Shown: positions 25,249 through 34,578, counted from the first letter of the stretch. The stretch is 64,000 bases of DNA from an uncultured Bacteroidales bacterium (GCA_900316795.1 ONEF01000010.1:1-64000); one strand, 5' to 3'. A program made the numbers and translations. The notes: generated by a model not told the origin, from the sequence alone.

Positions 25249-25977
25249 CTATGTATTCAGTCCGCCGTTAATCTCTATCACCTGACCGGTTATGTAAGAA
25301 GCCTTGTCGGAAGCCAGGAAAGCAACCAGGTCTGCAACCTCCTCTGCAGTTCCGAACCTTCCGGCCGGGATTGTCTCCCTCAAAGTGTTCTGGTCCAGTT
25401 CCTTGGTCATGTCAGTATCCACGAATCCAGGTGCCACCGCGTTGACAGTAACCTTTCTCTTTGCAACTTCCAAAGCCAGCGCCTTTGTAGCAGCTATAAT
25501 TCCTCCCTTGGCGGCGGAATAATTTGTCTGCCCCGGCATTCCCTTTATACCGGAAAGAGAAGCCACGCTTACAACCCTGCCCCATTTCTTCTTGGCCATA
25601 GGGGTTATGAGCTTTCTGGTCGTGTGGAAGAATCCGTTGAGATGAATGTTTATCACATCATACCAGTCCGCATCTTCCATCCACATCATCAGGCCGTCTC
25701 TCCTTATGCCGGCGTTATTGACCAGAACAGCGATGTAGTCGTCCGGGTGAGAGGCCATCCATCCGTCCAGGGCAGCGTCAGTGCCTTTGAGGTCGCTCAC
25801 GTCAAACTTCAGAAGCTGGGCAACTCCGCCCTCTTTTTCTATTTCTGCCTTTACCTGGAGAGCGGCATCCTCCCTGCTCACGTAATTGATTATGACAGGA
25901 AATCCGTTCCTTGAAAGCTCCTTGCAGATTGCAGCTCCTATTCCTCTGGAGCCACCTGTAACCAATGCATATTTCAT
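25249..25977 (-). CDS. 3-oxoacyl-ACP reductase, FabG family (ApeQ-like)
   Basis: This 242-residue short-chain dehydrogenase has TGGSRGIGAAI for NADP(H), NNAGIRRDG, the catalytic SLSGI...YSAAKGG (Ser-Tyr-Lys) and the C-terminal ITGQVIEINGG. It reduces 3-oxoacyl-ACP to the 3-hydroxy form before dehydration. It starts 23 bases after the MurU-like gene, and its stop is 4 bases before the acyltransferase start. Confidence 0.88.
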   Translation of the reverse strand: MKYALVTGGSRGIGAAICKELSRNGFPVIINYVSREDAALQVKAEIEKEGGVAQLLKFDVSDLKGTDAALDGWMASHPDDYIAVLVNNAGIRRDGLMMWMEDADWYDVINIHLNGFFHTTRKLITPMAKKKWGRVVSVASLSGIKGMPGQTNYSAAKGGIIAATKALALEVAKRKVTVNAVAPGFVDTDMTKELDQNTLRETIPAGRFGTAEEVADLVAFLASDKASYITGQVIEINGGLNT

Positions 25978-26000
25978 GATAATATCCTATTTGCTAAATA

Positions 26001-26807
26001 TCAGTCCAATTGATTTTTGATAAATTCTTCAGCTGACGGCAGGTTTTCCAGACGCCCCACATCAATGATTGTAGTGTCAGGGAGAAGTTCACCCGTAATG
26101 GTGGAAGACGCCGCATTGGAAAGATAAAAATCCACAATGGAAAACTTCTCTTCCCAGTTCGCCATGATTTCAAAGACCCTTGGAGAAAGAACGTGGACCC
26201 CGCCAAAGGCGTATGGGCTCAGTTCCATCCCCTCCAACCTGGTATGGGCATCATCTCTGCCGTTCAGACAAACAATCTCCTCAAAAGGAGACTTCACCTG
26301 ATGCGTCTTTATATTCTCCCATCCCATAAGCTTCATGTCCTTCCCGAAGAGCAGCCTGCGGTCAGAATACCTCTGCGTAACGAGTACACAAGAAAGAATG
26401 TCTTTATCTTCTTTCATCCTGGCGCAGCAAGACGAGTAGAACTCTTCCACATCCATATCGGAGAGTATGTCAACATTGTGCACAAGGAAAGGTTCCCCGT
26501 CATCCAGCAAAGACGAGGCGTGGCGTATGCCTCCACCCGTATCGCGGAGCAGATCAAATTCCTCAGAAAAGGATATGTTCAGGGCAGGATGCTCCTCCCT
26601 TTCAAGAAACTCTTTTACAGCCGCTTCCACCATATCCCCGAAATGGTGCACATTTATCACGATATCTGAAAAGCCATAAGAATAGAGCCTGAGTATCTGC
26701 CATTCCACAAGACTTCTGCCACATATTTCCACCAGAGCCTTGGGCTTTTTGTCTGTCAAAGGTTTGAGCCTGGTACCCAGACCGGCTGCCAGAATAAGTG
26801 CCTTCAT
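26001..26807 (-). CDS. Sugar-1-phosphate nucleotidyltransferase, MurU-like
   Basis: A 268-residue nucleotidyltransferase with the signature LAAGLGTRLKPLTDKKPKAL and the metal-site region VHNVDILSDMD. MurU makes UDP-MurNAc from MurNAc-1-phosphate in peptidoglycan recycling. The gene directly follows an AmgK-like anomeric kinase fused to a RapZ domain, 12 bases apart, and that pairing supports MurU over mannose-1-phosphate guanylyltransferase. Substrate choice is still inference. Confidence 0.72.
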   Translation of the reverse strand: MKALILAAGLGTRLKPLTDKKPKALVEICGRSLVEWQILRLYSYGFSDIVINVHHFGDMVEAAVKEFLEREEHPALNISFSEEFDLLRDTGGGIRHASSLLDDGEPFLVHNVDILSDMDVEEFYSSCCARMKEDKDILSCVLVTQRYSDRRLLFGKDMKLMGWENIKTHQVKSPFEEIVCLNGRDDAHTRLEGMELSPYAFGGVHVLSPRVFEIMANWEEKFSIVDFYLSNAASSTITGELLPDTTIIDVGRLENLPSAEEFIKNQLD

Positions 26808-26819
26808 TACAAAACCAGA

Positions 26820-28241
26820 TTAAACGTCTTCTTCAATGCCAAGCTCCCGGTGAGTGAGCTTGACTCTTACATTGAACTTCTTAGCTATGTGGTCTGCCAG
26901 ATGCCTTGCACAATAGACGCTGCGATGCTGGCCTCCGGTACAGCCGAAAGATACCTGCAGATGAGTGAACTTCCTCTCCACAAACCTCTTTACGTGAGGA
27001 TCCACTATGTCATAGACATTTGCCAGGTATTTCTTGATTCCGCCCTCGTCCTCAAGGAACTTGATCACCGGCTCGTCCAGTCCGGTAAAGGTCTTGTACC
27101 TCTCGAACTTGCCGGGATTCTCCAAGCCACGGCAGTCAAACACATATCCTCCACCATTTCCGCTGTCGTCCATCGGGATACCCTTCTTGTACGCAAAGGA
27201 AAAGATATGCACTTCCAGAGTCACATCCCTGCGCAAATCCTTGAGCTGGCGCATCTTGGTCAGTTCCGTCAGAACCTGCTGCAGATAAGGATATTCAGTA
27301 AACGGTTTCTTAATCAGCTTACGCAGATTCTCGATGGCGAAAGGAATGCTTTGCAGGAAATGCGGCTTCTTCTCAAAGTACCCTCTGAATCCGTATGCTC
27401 CCAACACCTGCAATGTCCTGAACAGCACAAACAGCCTCAGGTTCCTCTCAAACTCCTTCTCCGGAACCATTATGTATTTCTTGAGCTCCTTCTTGTAAAC
27501 GGCTATCAGCGTCTCCTTCAGCTCGTCTGAATAGTTGGCCCTGGCCTGCCATACGAAAGAGGCTATGTCATAGTAGAACGGCCCCTTCCTTCCTCCCTGG
27601 AAGTCTATGAAATAAGGCTGCTTCCCATCCTTGAGCATCACGTTCCTTGCCTGGAAATCCCGGTACATGAAAGTGTTTACCCTCATCACTCCCAGCAGGT
27701 CCGCAGCCAGTTTCTGAAAATCCTCATGCAGTTTAATCTCGCTGAAATCCAGCCCGCTTGTCTTCAGGAAGCAGTATTTGAAATAATTGAAGTCAAACCA
27801 GACGTTCTTCTCATCAAACTCAGGCTGTGGATAGCACACGGAATAGTCCAGGTCCCATCCGCCCTCAAACTGGAACTTGGGCAGAAGAGCCATTGTCTTT
27901 TTCAGAAGAGCCACTTCCTTGGCGCTGTAAGAACCCTTCTGTCTTCCAGATGCTATTGCGTCAAAAAGCGACACCGTTCCCAGGTCTTCCTGCAGATAAT
28001 AGACCTTGTCGGGAGATGACACATAAACCTCAGGAACGTTCAGCCCTGCATCCTTGAAATGCCGGGCCAGTGAAATGAACGCGTTGTTCTCTTCCACAGA
28101 CGTGCCCATCGCCCCTATCAGCGATATTCCTTCCGCCTTGAGCCTGAAGTATCTGCGGTTGCTCCCGCTCTGCGGCAATTCTTCGCAAGACAAACATTTC
28201 TTGCCTGTATATTGCTTGAATAATTCTTCCAGTTGTTTCAT
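26820..28241 (-). CDS. AmgK-like amino-sugar kinase fused to a RapZ C-terminal domain
   Basis: Residues 1 to ~340 are an aminoglycoside-phosphotransferase-like kinase: YLQEDLGTVSLFDAI, the catalytic loop FMYRDFQARNVML and the metal site YFIDFQGGRKGP, which recall AmgK (anomeric MurNAc/GlcNAc kinase). The last ~125 residues match the RapZ C-terminal domain (FSFAYKKGIP, FDCRGLENPG, SFGCTGGQHRSVY), which in E. coli senses glucosamine-6-phosphate and helps target a small RNA. The N-terminal P-loop domain of RapZ is replaced by the kinase. The ATG at 28241 lies about 20 bases after a predicted transcription start; a TTG lies six codons upstream. Confidence 0.82.
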   Translation of the reverse strand: MKQLEELFKQYTGKKCLSCEELPQSGSNRRYFRLKAEGISLIGAMGTSVEENNAFISLARHFKDAGLNVPEVYVSSPDKVYYLQEDLGTVSLFDAIASGRQKGSYSAKEVALLKKTMALLPKFQFEGGWDLDYSVCYPQPEFDEKNVWFDFNYFKYCFLKTSGLDFSEIKLHEDFQKLAADLLGVMRVNTFMYRDFQARNVMLKDGKQPYFIDFQGGRKGPFYYDIASFVWQARANYSDELKETLIAVYKKELKKYIMVPEKEFERNLRLFVLFRTLQVLGAYGFRGYFEKKPHFLQSIPFAIENLRKLIKKPFTEYPYLQQVLTELTKMRQLKDLRRDVTLEVHIFSFAYKKGIPMDDSGNGGGYVFDCRGLENPGKFERYKTFTGLDEPVIKFLEDEGGIKKYLANVYDIVDPHVKRFVERKFTHLQVSFGCTGGQHRSVYCARHLADHIAKKFNVRVKLTHRELGIEEDV

Positions 28242-28267
28242 AAAAAGACAATAATTCAACTATTTTA

Positions 28268-28275
28268 CAAATTTA
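28268..28275 (-). promoter_or_regulatory. -7 promoter element for the amgK-murU and polyene-like transcription unit
   Basis: The minus strand reads TAAATTTG (TAnnTTTG). From here down to 12395 all genes are on the minus strand, with gaps of 23 bases or less, so this may be the main promoter of a 16-kb unit. Confidence 0.55.
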
Positions 28276-28335
28276 GCAAAATCCAGTGAAAACACCTATC
28301 AAGAAAACGTTTAATTAAAGTTGGGTAAATTTCCG

Positions 28336-28343
28336 TATCTTTG
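28336..28343 (+). promoter_or_regulatory. -7 promoter element for pncB
   Basis: TATCTTTG matches TAnnTTTG and lies about 40 bases before the pncB start, divergent from the element at 28268. Confidence 0.6.
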
Positions 28344-28384
28344 GACGATTATATGTTATTATGGATAATTATATACTCTAAGAT

Positions 28385-29902
28385 ATGGAAAGAGAAGACA
28401 ACCTGCTTAAGGTGATGAGCGATGTTTCATATTGCTCTGACAAGTACCAATATACGATGGGCAAATCATTCCTGGAATGTGGAATGAAGGATAAGATTGC
28501 CTATTTCAACCTGTTCTACCGCAAGGCTCCGGACAACAACAACTGGGCCGTGGTCAGCGGCGTACGGGAAGCCATGGAGATGATTTCCAACCTTGGAGGG
28601 AAGTCTCCTGAGTTCTTTGAGAAGTTCCTGCCGGGAGAAGGTTACAGGGAGTTCAGGGAATATGCCTCAGCGATGAAATTCACAGGAGATGTTTACGCGA
28701 TGAAAGAAGGAGAGGTGGCTTTTCCGAGGGAGCCGGTGATTACTGTGGTTGCCCCTATCATAGAAGCGCAAGTGCTTGAGACACCGCTGCTTTGCATAAT
28801 GAACCACCAGATGGCAATTGCCACCAAGGCCAGCCGAGTATGCCGCTCCACAAAGAAGCCGGTGAGCGAGTTCGGAAGCCGCAGGGCCCACGGCCCTTGG
28901 GCTGCAACATACGGTGCAAAGGCCGCATACATAGGCGGTTGCGCAAACTCTTCCAACATCCTGGCAACAGAAATCTTCGGGACTCCGGCCAGTGGAACGA
29001 TGGCTCATAGCTATGTAACAAGTTTCGGATGCTCGATCAAGGGAGAATACCTTGCCTTTGAGAACTACATCAAGACTCACATGGGTGAGCCTCTGATCCT
29101 GCTGGTGGACACCTACGACACCCTAAACTGCGGAGTGCTCAACGCCATAAAGGCATATAAGGCAATGGGCATAGACGACTCTTATCCACAGGGTTACGGC
29201 ATCCGTCTGGACAGCGGGGACCTTGCATACCTTTCCAGAAAGGCAAGGGAGATCCTGGACAACGCCGGATTGAAGAACTGCAAGATATTCGCGACCAACG
29301 CCCTGGACGAGTACCTGATTGCCGAAGTGGAGAAGCAGGGTGCCTGCATAGATTCCTACGGAGTTGGAGACGCAATAGCCACCAGCAAGCACAACCCTTG
29401 CTTCGGGAACGTCTATAAACTGGTGCAGGTGGACAACGAGCCGCTGCTCAAGAGAAGCGAAGACAAAGTCAAGCTCATAAACCCTGGATTCCAAGTAACT
29501 TACCGCATCATCCAGAACGGCATGTTCAAGGCTGATGTCACCTGCCTGAGGGGAGACGCCACGTCGCGGAAGATTGAAGCAGGAGAAGAGCTCCGCATCC
29601 AGAACGAGTTTGACGAAACCCAGAGGAAGAAGTTTGCCAAGGGAAGCTACACTTACCGCGTTCTCCAGAACAAGACAATGGAAAACGGCAAGATATGCTA
29701 CCAGGACGAGCCGGTGGACAAGAAGAGGGAGTACTTCCTCTCCAACCTGAAGAGCTTCAACGAGACGGAACGCCGTCTGATAAATCCGCACATCTACAAG
29801 GTGGACATATCAAACGAGCTCTATGACCTGAAGATGAAACTGATAAACAACCTCATAGACGAGATTGAACAACTCAAGGAAGCCAATGCGAACCAACAGT
29901 AA
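28385..29902 (+). CDS. pncB: Nicotinate phosphoribosyltransferase
   Basis: This 505-residue enzyme makes nicotinate mononucleotide from nicotinate and PRPP in NAD salvage. Motifs include SDKYQYTMG at the start, EFGSRRAHGPWAATYGAKAA with the phosphoribosyl-pyrophosphate-binding region, IGGCANSSNILA and GIRLDSGDLAYLSRKAREIL. It is a complete cytosolic protein of usual length for the longer bacterial form. Its last 17 bases overlap the start of the porin gene, so the two are co-transcribed although their products act in different compartments. Confidence 0.92.
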   Translation: MEREDNLLKVMSDVSYCSDKYQYTMGKSFLECGMKDKIAYFNLFYRKAPDNNNWAVVSGVREAMEMISNLGGKSPEFFEKFLPGEGYREFREYASAMKFTGDVYAMKEGEVAFPREPVITVVAPIIEAQVLETPLLCIMNHQMAIATKASRVCRSTKKPVSEFGSRRAHGPWAATYGAKAAYIGGCANSSNILATEIFGTPASGTMAHSYVTSFGCSIKGEYLAFENYIKTHMGEPLILLVDTYDTLNCGVLNAIKAYKAMGIDDSYPQGYGIRLDSGDLAYLSRKAREILDNAGLKNCKIFATNALDEYLIAEVEKQGACIDSYGVGDAIATSKHNPCFGNVYKLVQVDNEPLLKRSEDKVKLINPGFQVTYRIIQNGMFKADVTCLRGDATSRKIEAGEELRIQNEFDETQRKKFAKGSYTYRVLQNKTMENGKICYQDEPVDKKREYFLSNLKSFNETERRLINPHIYKVDISNELYDLKMKLINNLIDEIEQLKEANANQQ

Positions 29903-32192
29903 CAAGACATACAGCTCCTTCAGGGCAAAACTACAGGGAGTCAGGAATCATCTGAAAAGTTTACTATGGACAGCAGCCGTTTCAGGTCTGGTGCTGCTGG
30001 GTTGCGCCTGGAGCAGTCCGTCTGGAAAAATCCTTTCAAAAGTGAACAGGAATTTCCTGACAGACACCATCGTCAAGACCGCCTACCAGCAGATGATAGA
30101 CTCTCTCTACAACCTCAACCTCAGCCCGGATTCGCTGAGAAAAATGGGGCTCAGCGATGCCATCATCTTCTCCATAGATTCCGTGAGACGGGAAGATTCA
30201 ATCAAGGCTATAAAAGTCTATACCCCAAAGGAGCTGAGAAGGATGCACAAAGACAGCGTCAGAAAGCACAAAGACAGCATAATAAGGAACACCCCGAGAG
30301 TTCTGGACACATACATCTTTGCAGACAGCATCAAGTACACCAGAATCTTTTCCTGGAAGCATGACACTTATGTCAATAATCAGGAAACCAGAAAGATAGA
30401 CACCACTTTCAGCTATCATTACCACGATCTGCCTTTCCAGAGAGAAGACGTAAACGGACAGTATCTGGGAGTAAGCGGAAGCGCTGCCCTGCCATACAAT
30501 TACCACCTCAGGCAGGAGAAGGACATCTTCCCGTTCTTCAGTCCGTATATGGTCTATACCTGTATGCCGGAAAGCATTCCGTTCTACAACACAAAGACAC
30601 CGTACACGGAGTTGGCTTATTACGGAACCTTGCTGGCCAACCGCCAGAAAAGCGAGGACAACATCCACTTCCTTCACACCCAGAATTTCAACCCTTCAGT
30701 AAACTTCTCCATACTCTATGACAGGAACGGAGGAGGCGGTCTGCTCCAGCACGAAAAGACAGACTTCAGAACATTTGCTGTAACCGGCAACTATCTGGGC
30801 AAGAAATACATAGCCCAGGGAGGATACATCTTCTCAAGGCTCAAGAGAGAGGAGAACGGAGGCGTGGAAGACCTCAAGATGATCAGCGATACCACAATTG
30901 ACGTGCGTACAGTTCCGGTCTATATGACAGACGCAAATTCCATAATGAGACGCAACACTTTCTTCATAACCCATTCATACGGAGTGCCGATCAGATGGAA
31001 AGCACTGAGAGATTCCCTGGGTAACAAACTGCCGGACACTCTCAAGACAGACAAGGGAACCGTCACTTACTTTGGACATTATGGAGAATACACAGTGTAT
31101 TCCAGAAGTTACACGGACAACATAACTGATTCCATCGGAAGGTCTCTTTACCGCAACAAGTTCTTCATCAATCCAACGCAGTCTGCAGATTCCGCAAGGG
31201 TGATGAACCTTGAAAACAGATTCTTCATCAAAGTCCAGCCGTGGGATGCTGACGCCGTTATCTCCAACCTCAGCGGAGGAATCGGGCACCAGATGCTCAA
31301 CTTCTACGGATTCCAGCCTGAATTCTTTATAAGCGGCAACCAGAACAAGACCTACAACAACATCTACACCTACTTTGGAGCAGGAGGGAAATTCAAAAAG
31401 TATTTTGCCTGGAACGCTATGGCAAAAGCGGACATAGCAGGTTATTACAAAGGCAACTTCAGTGTTGACGCCGCAATGAGGTTCTCCTCCTGGGCCATTA
31501 AAGACGGCATACACCTTACGGCAAGTTTCTCCACATCGCTGAGGAAACCGTCATACTTCTTTGACAACTACACTTCCAACCACCACATCTTCAACAACGA
31601 CTTCGACAAGACAACAAAGACCACTGTCAAAGCCAAACTGGACATACCTCACTGGGGGCTGGAAGCATCTTTCGGATACACTCTCCTGAACAAGAACGTT
31701 TTCCTGGACAGCCTCTGCATCCCGACCCAGAACAACGAGGCAATGAGCATCCTGAGCGGATACATAGCCAAGAACATCAAGGCCGGTCCGCTGCATCTGG
31801 AAAACCGCCTGCTGCTCCAGACATCATCCAAACGGGAGGTGGTACCTCTGCCCAAAGTAGCCCTCAACCTCAGATACTATCTTGAGTTCTGGGCCGTCAA
31901 GAACATTCTCAATGTCCAGTTCGGTGCTGACATGACATACAACACCAAGTACTATGCCCAGGCCTATGATCCGGCCCTCGGAATGTTCTACAACCAGGAA
32001 AAGTACAAGGTAGGAAACAACCCGTACGTTGACGTGTTCATAAACCTCCAGTGGAAAAGAGCCTGCATCTATGTGAAGGTGGAGAACGTTTTGCAGGGAG
32101 TTCCTAACAACGAATATTATTCCACTTACAGGTACATCAGACCGCAGAGAGCTTTCAAGCTGGGTATCTGGTGGCCTTTCTACATCAGGTAG
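29886..32192 (+). CDS. Putative outer-membrane porin (Porin_10-like)
   Basis: The 768-residue protein has an N-terminal export signal with a lipobox-like VLLGC (Cys40). A periplasmic Ser/Lys/Asp-rich stretch follows (about 45-150). The rest alternates beta strands ending in aromatic residues and finishes in a terminal strand (AFKLGIWWPFYIR), as in 'putative porin' proteins of Bacteroidetes. Blocks such as YLGVSGSAALPYN and PFFSPYMVYTC are characteristic. The ATG at 29886, preceded by AAGGA, is chosen over a TTG at 29865. A lipidated barrel would be unusual, so the Cys may be incidental. Confidence 0.75.
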   Translation: MRTNSNKTYSSFRAKLQGVRNHLKSLLWTAAVSGLVLLGCAWSSPSGKILSKVNRNFLTDTIVKTAYQQMIDSLYNLNLSPDSLRKMGLSDAIIFSIDSVRREDSIKAIKVYTPKELRRMHKDSVRKHKDSIIRNTPRVLDTYIFADSIKYTRIFSWKHDTYVNNQETRKIDTTFSYHYHDLPFQREDVNGQYLGVSGSAALPYNYHLRQEKDIFPFFSPYMVYTCMPESIPFYNTKTPYTELAYYGTLLANRQKSEDNIHFLHTQNFNPSVNFSILYDRNGGGGLLQHEKTDFRTFAVTGNYLGKKYIAQGGYIFSRLKREENGGVEDLKMISDTTIDVRTVPVYMTDANSIMRRNTFFITHSYGVPIRWKALRDSLGNKLPDTLKTDKGTVTYFGHYGEYTVYSRSYTDNITDSIGRSLYRNKFFINPTQSADSARVMNLENRFFIKVQPWDADAVISNLSGGIGHQMLNFYGFQPEFFISGNQNKTYNNIYTYFGAGGKFKKYFAWNAMAKADIAGYYKGNFSVDAAMRFSSWAIKDGIHLTASFSTSLRKPSYFFDNYTSNHHIFNNDFDKTTKTTVKAKLDIPHWGLEASFGYTLLNKNVFLDSLCIPTQNNEAMSILSGYIAKNIKAGPLHLENRLLLQTSSKREVVPLPKVALNLRYYLEFWAVKNILNVQFGADMTYNTKYYAQAYDPALGMFYNQEKYKVGNNPYVDVFINLQWKRACIYVKVENVLQGVPNNEYYSTYRYIRPQRAFKLGIWWPFYIR

Positions 32193-33281
32193 ATGAAACA
32201 GGTTTGGAAGACAAAGACAATGAGAGTTGCTGCCATCATCGCGATGGCACTGGTGGCGGTGTATGTCTTCCTCATATTCTCCCGCACCTCAGACAGCGAT
32301 CTGGACTACAACCGTTCAAGGAACTTTCTGACGGGAGACACTCTGTATTGCACCATTCTGATAGACAACAAGTTAAACCCGGGAAACCCGGCCCTGAAAT
32401 TTGCCACGGACCTGATAAGGCAGTTCTCCTCCAACAACCACTGCCTGGTTGAAGTCACAGTGGAAAAATCCTCTCTCCGCAACTGGGAAGACCTGACGGA
32501 CCGCCTGACGGATGTCATAATTTTCAACAGCAGGACAGATTCCATCCCGGATGTGTTCAAAGATTATCTGGTTACCTCCAGCGCCATTGAAAAGGATTAT
32601 GTCTGCGCCATGAGGTATGACGATGACGCCATCATAGACAACATAAACTTCTGGATTTCCCACGTCAAGCCTACATCAGACTACAAGAAACTCTATGCCA
32701 AGCTCCACCAGAGGGAGAACAGCCAGATATATGCCTTGCCTATGACGAGATATTCCATCTCTCCGTTCGATGACTTGACAAAGAAATACAGTGCGACCAT
32801 AGGATGGGACTGGAGGCTTGTCAGCGCGCTTATGTACAAGGAATCCGGCTTCAATATGGGCATAGTTTCAAGCATGGGAGCCGTTGGCCTGATGCAGGTG
32901 CTGCAGTCGGTAGCCAACTCCATGGGAGTGGAGAACATCTATGACCCGGAGCAGAACATCAGAGCCGGTTGCAAGATCCTGGGCAGGACTTACAACAAGT
33001 ATATCTCTTCCGGTATGGATGAAGAGAATGCCATCCTCTTTACCCTGGCCTCCTACAATGCCGGAGAAGGCAGGATACAACAGTGCCAGAAAGTTGCACG
33101 GGCAGAAGGCAAAGACCCTAACAACTGGGAAGATGTAGCCTCAGTGATTCCTCTGATGGCAAACGGTTACAACAACAACGGAGTCAAGGTGAGTCCGTTC
33201 AGGGGAGGAGCCCAGACCATGAACTATCCGGAAAGGGTTATGGGCCAGTATGAAATCTACAAGAAAACCGTCGAGGAATAA
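32193..33281 (+). CDS. Membrane-anchored lytic transglycosylase, MltF-like
   Basis: The 362-residue protein has an N-terminal membrane segment (about 8-28) and a solute-binding-like middle, as in MltF. A C-terminal SLT domain carries the catalytic Glu in MYKESGFNMG, with SSMGAVGLMQV, and NIRAGCKIL followed by ASYNAGEGRI. It cleaves glycan strands of peptidoglycan in the periplasm. Its ATG directly abuts the porin stop, so it belongs to the pncB-porin operon. Confidence 0.85.
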   Translation: MKQVWKTKTMRVAAIIAMALVAVYVFLIFSRTSDSDLDYNRSRNFLTGDTLYCTILIDNKLNPGNPALKFATDLIRQFSSNNHCLVEVTVEKSSLRNWEDLTDRLTDVIIFNSRTDSIPDVFKDYLVTSSAIEKDYVCAMRYDDDAIIDNINFWISHVKPTSDYKKLYAKLHQRENSQIYALPMTRYSISPFDDLTKKYSATIGWDWRLVSALMYKESGFNMGIVSSMGAVGLMQVLQSVANSMGVENIYDPEQNIRAGCKILGRTYNKYISSGMDEENAILFTLASYNAGEGRIQQCQKVARAEGKDPNNWEDVASVIPLMANGYNNNGVKVSPFRGGAQTMNYPERVMGQYEIYKKTVEE

Positions 33282-33290
33282 AACTTCCTG

Positions 33291-34532
33291 CTACCTTACC
33301 CTTATGGTTTTTGCCGGCTGGATACGGCTTATGAAATGGCAAGGAATCAGGAGGATTGCCATTATCGCAGCCAAAGAAAGCACGTCAGAGGCCACAATCC
33401 CCCACCAGGAAATATCCACAGGAACATGGTCTATGAAGTAGTTGGCAGGATTCAGGCTCAATATCTTGAAATACTTCTGCAAAAGCAGCAGCACCACGGC
33501 GGCGACATTCCCTATGGCCAGCCCCAGGACCACTATCCTGAAACTCTTTGCCAGAAACACTTTCTTTATTCCTGAGTCTTTCATTCCGAGAGCCTTCAGC
33601 ACTCCTATCGACGATATGTTCTCAAACAGGATTATCAGCACGCAGCTTACCATATTGAACGCTGCCACCGCAATCATCAGGATAAGGATGATGAGCACGT
33701 TCATGTCCAGCAGCTGCAGCCAGTCCACCAGGTTGGACATATCCTCCACCGCACCGGATATCCTGTAATACTCACCCTCCTCCAGTTTGTCGTAAACAAG
33801 GTTCGCAATCTGGTTCTTGCGCAAATGATAATCTTTCAGAAAATGGTCCTTGAACAGAATCTGGTAACTGCTGCTCCTGCCATCCTCCCAGCCGTTGAGA
33901 GAGTTCACAACTTTTTTGGGGCACAGGACATAAGCCTTGTCCAGATTCTCAAGCTGGGCGGAATAGATGCCACATATCTCAAGACGCCTGACTTTTACCT
34001 GCTCTCCCACAAAATAGAAAGTGGCCTTGTCCCCGCACTTGAAGCCGAGAAGGTCTGCCATCCTCCTGGATATGAAAGCGAAATTGTCACTACCGGCCTC
34101 CGGCACGGTCCCTTCTTCAAGACAAGCCCCATAAAAAGACCAGTCAAAGGTGGAATCCACTCCCTTCATCATCACGCCCTGGATATTGTCCTCAGTCTTG
34201 ATCATTCCGGGCCGGTAACTTACAGCCTGAACAGCCTTCACATAAGGCAGAGACAATATATCCTGCCGAGACCTCAGAGCCGGAAGAGAATAATCCTCCG
34301 TGTTGAAATCAGCCCCACCCGTAGGTGGCATCACAGAGATGGTCACATCTCCCGCAAAGGCAGACATCTTCTCCATGATTTCCTTCCTGAATCCCCTTGA
34401 GACACAAATGGATATGATAATAACCAATATGCTGGCAGCCACCGATAGCACGGCAATGACATTGCCAAGGGAGGCCAGCCTTCCTTTCTTGCCGTTCCCT
34501 ATCCTCGAAGCAATAAACCAGCTAAGTTTCAT
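33291..34532 (-). CDS. ABC transporter permease of the LolC/LolE-FtsX type
   Basis: The 413 residues have the layout of lipoprotein-releasing permeases. A first helix lies at about 20-44 (NVIAVLSVAASILVIIISI). A large periplasmic domain follows with FISRRMADLLGFKCGD and LQLLDMNV, then three helices in the last 140 residues with GVLKALGMKDSGIKKVF. It would release lipoproteins from the inner membrane with an ATPase partner (LolD) not found in the window. The gene is single and convergent with the transglycosylase gene. Its start overlaps an ATCGCGAT palindrome. Confidence 0.82.
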   Translation of the reverse strand: MKLSWFIASRIGNGKKGRLASLGNVIAVLSVAASILVIIISICVSRGFRKEIMEKMSAFAGDVTISVMPPTGGADFNTEDYSLPALRSRQDILSLPYVKAVQAVSYRPGMIKTEDNIQGVMMKGVDSTFDWSFYGACLEEGTVPEAGSDNFAFISRRMADLLGFKCGDKATFYFVGEQVKVRRLEICGIYSAQLENLDKAYVLCPKKVVNSLNGWEDGRSSSYQILFKDHFLKDYHLRKNQIANLVYDKLEEGEYYRISGAVEDMSNLVDWLQLLDMNVLIILILMIAVAAFNMVSCVLIILFENISSIGVLKALGMKDSGIKKVFLAKSFRIVVLGLAIGNVAAVVLLLLQKYFKILSLNPANYFIDHVPVDISWWGIVASDVLSLAAIMAILLIPCHFISRIQPAKTIRVR

Positions 34533-34569
34533 CGCGATTAATAATTAACCAAATACAAAAAAAAATTGC

Positions 34570-34578
34570 TACCTTTGC
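34570..34578 (+). promoter_or_regulatory. -7 promoter element for tRNA-Gly
   Basis: TACCTTTGC (TAnnTTTG plus C) lies 21 bases ahead of the mature tRNA 5' end. Confidence 0.65.

Noticed and set aside
28352..28414. Short upstream frame (MLLWIIIYSK) overlapping the pncB start
   Set aside because: A 20-codon frame in an AT-rich leader is expected by chance.
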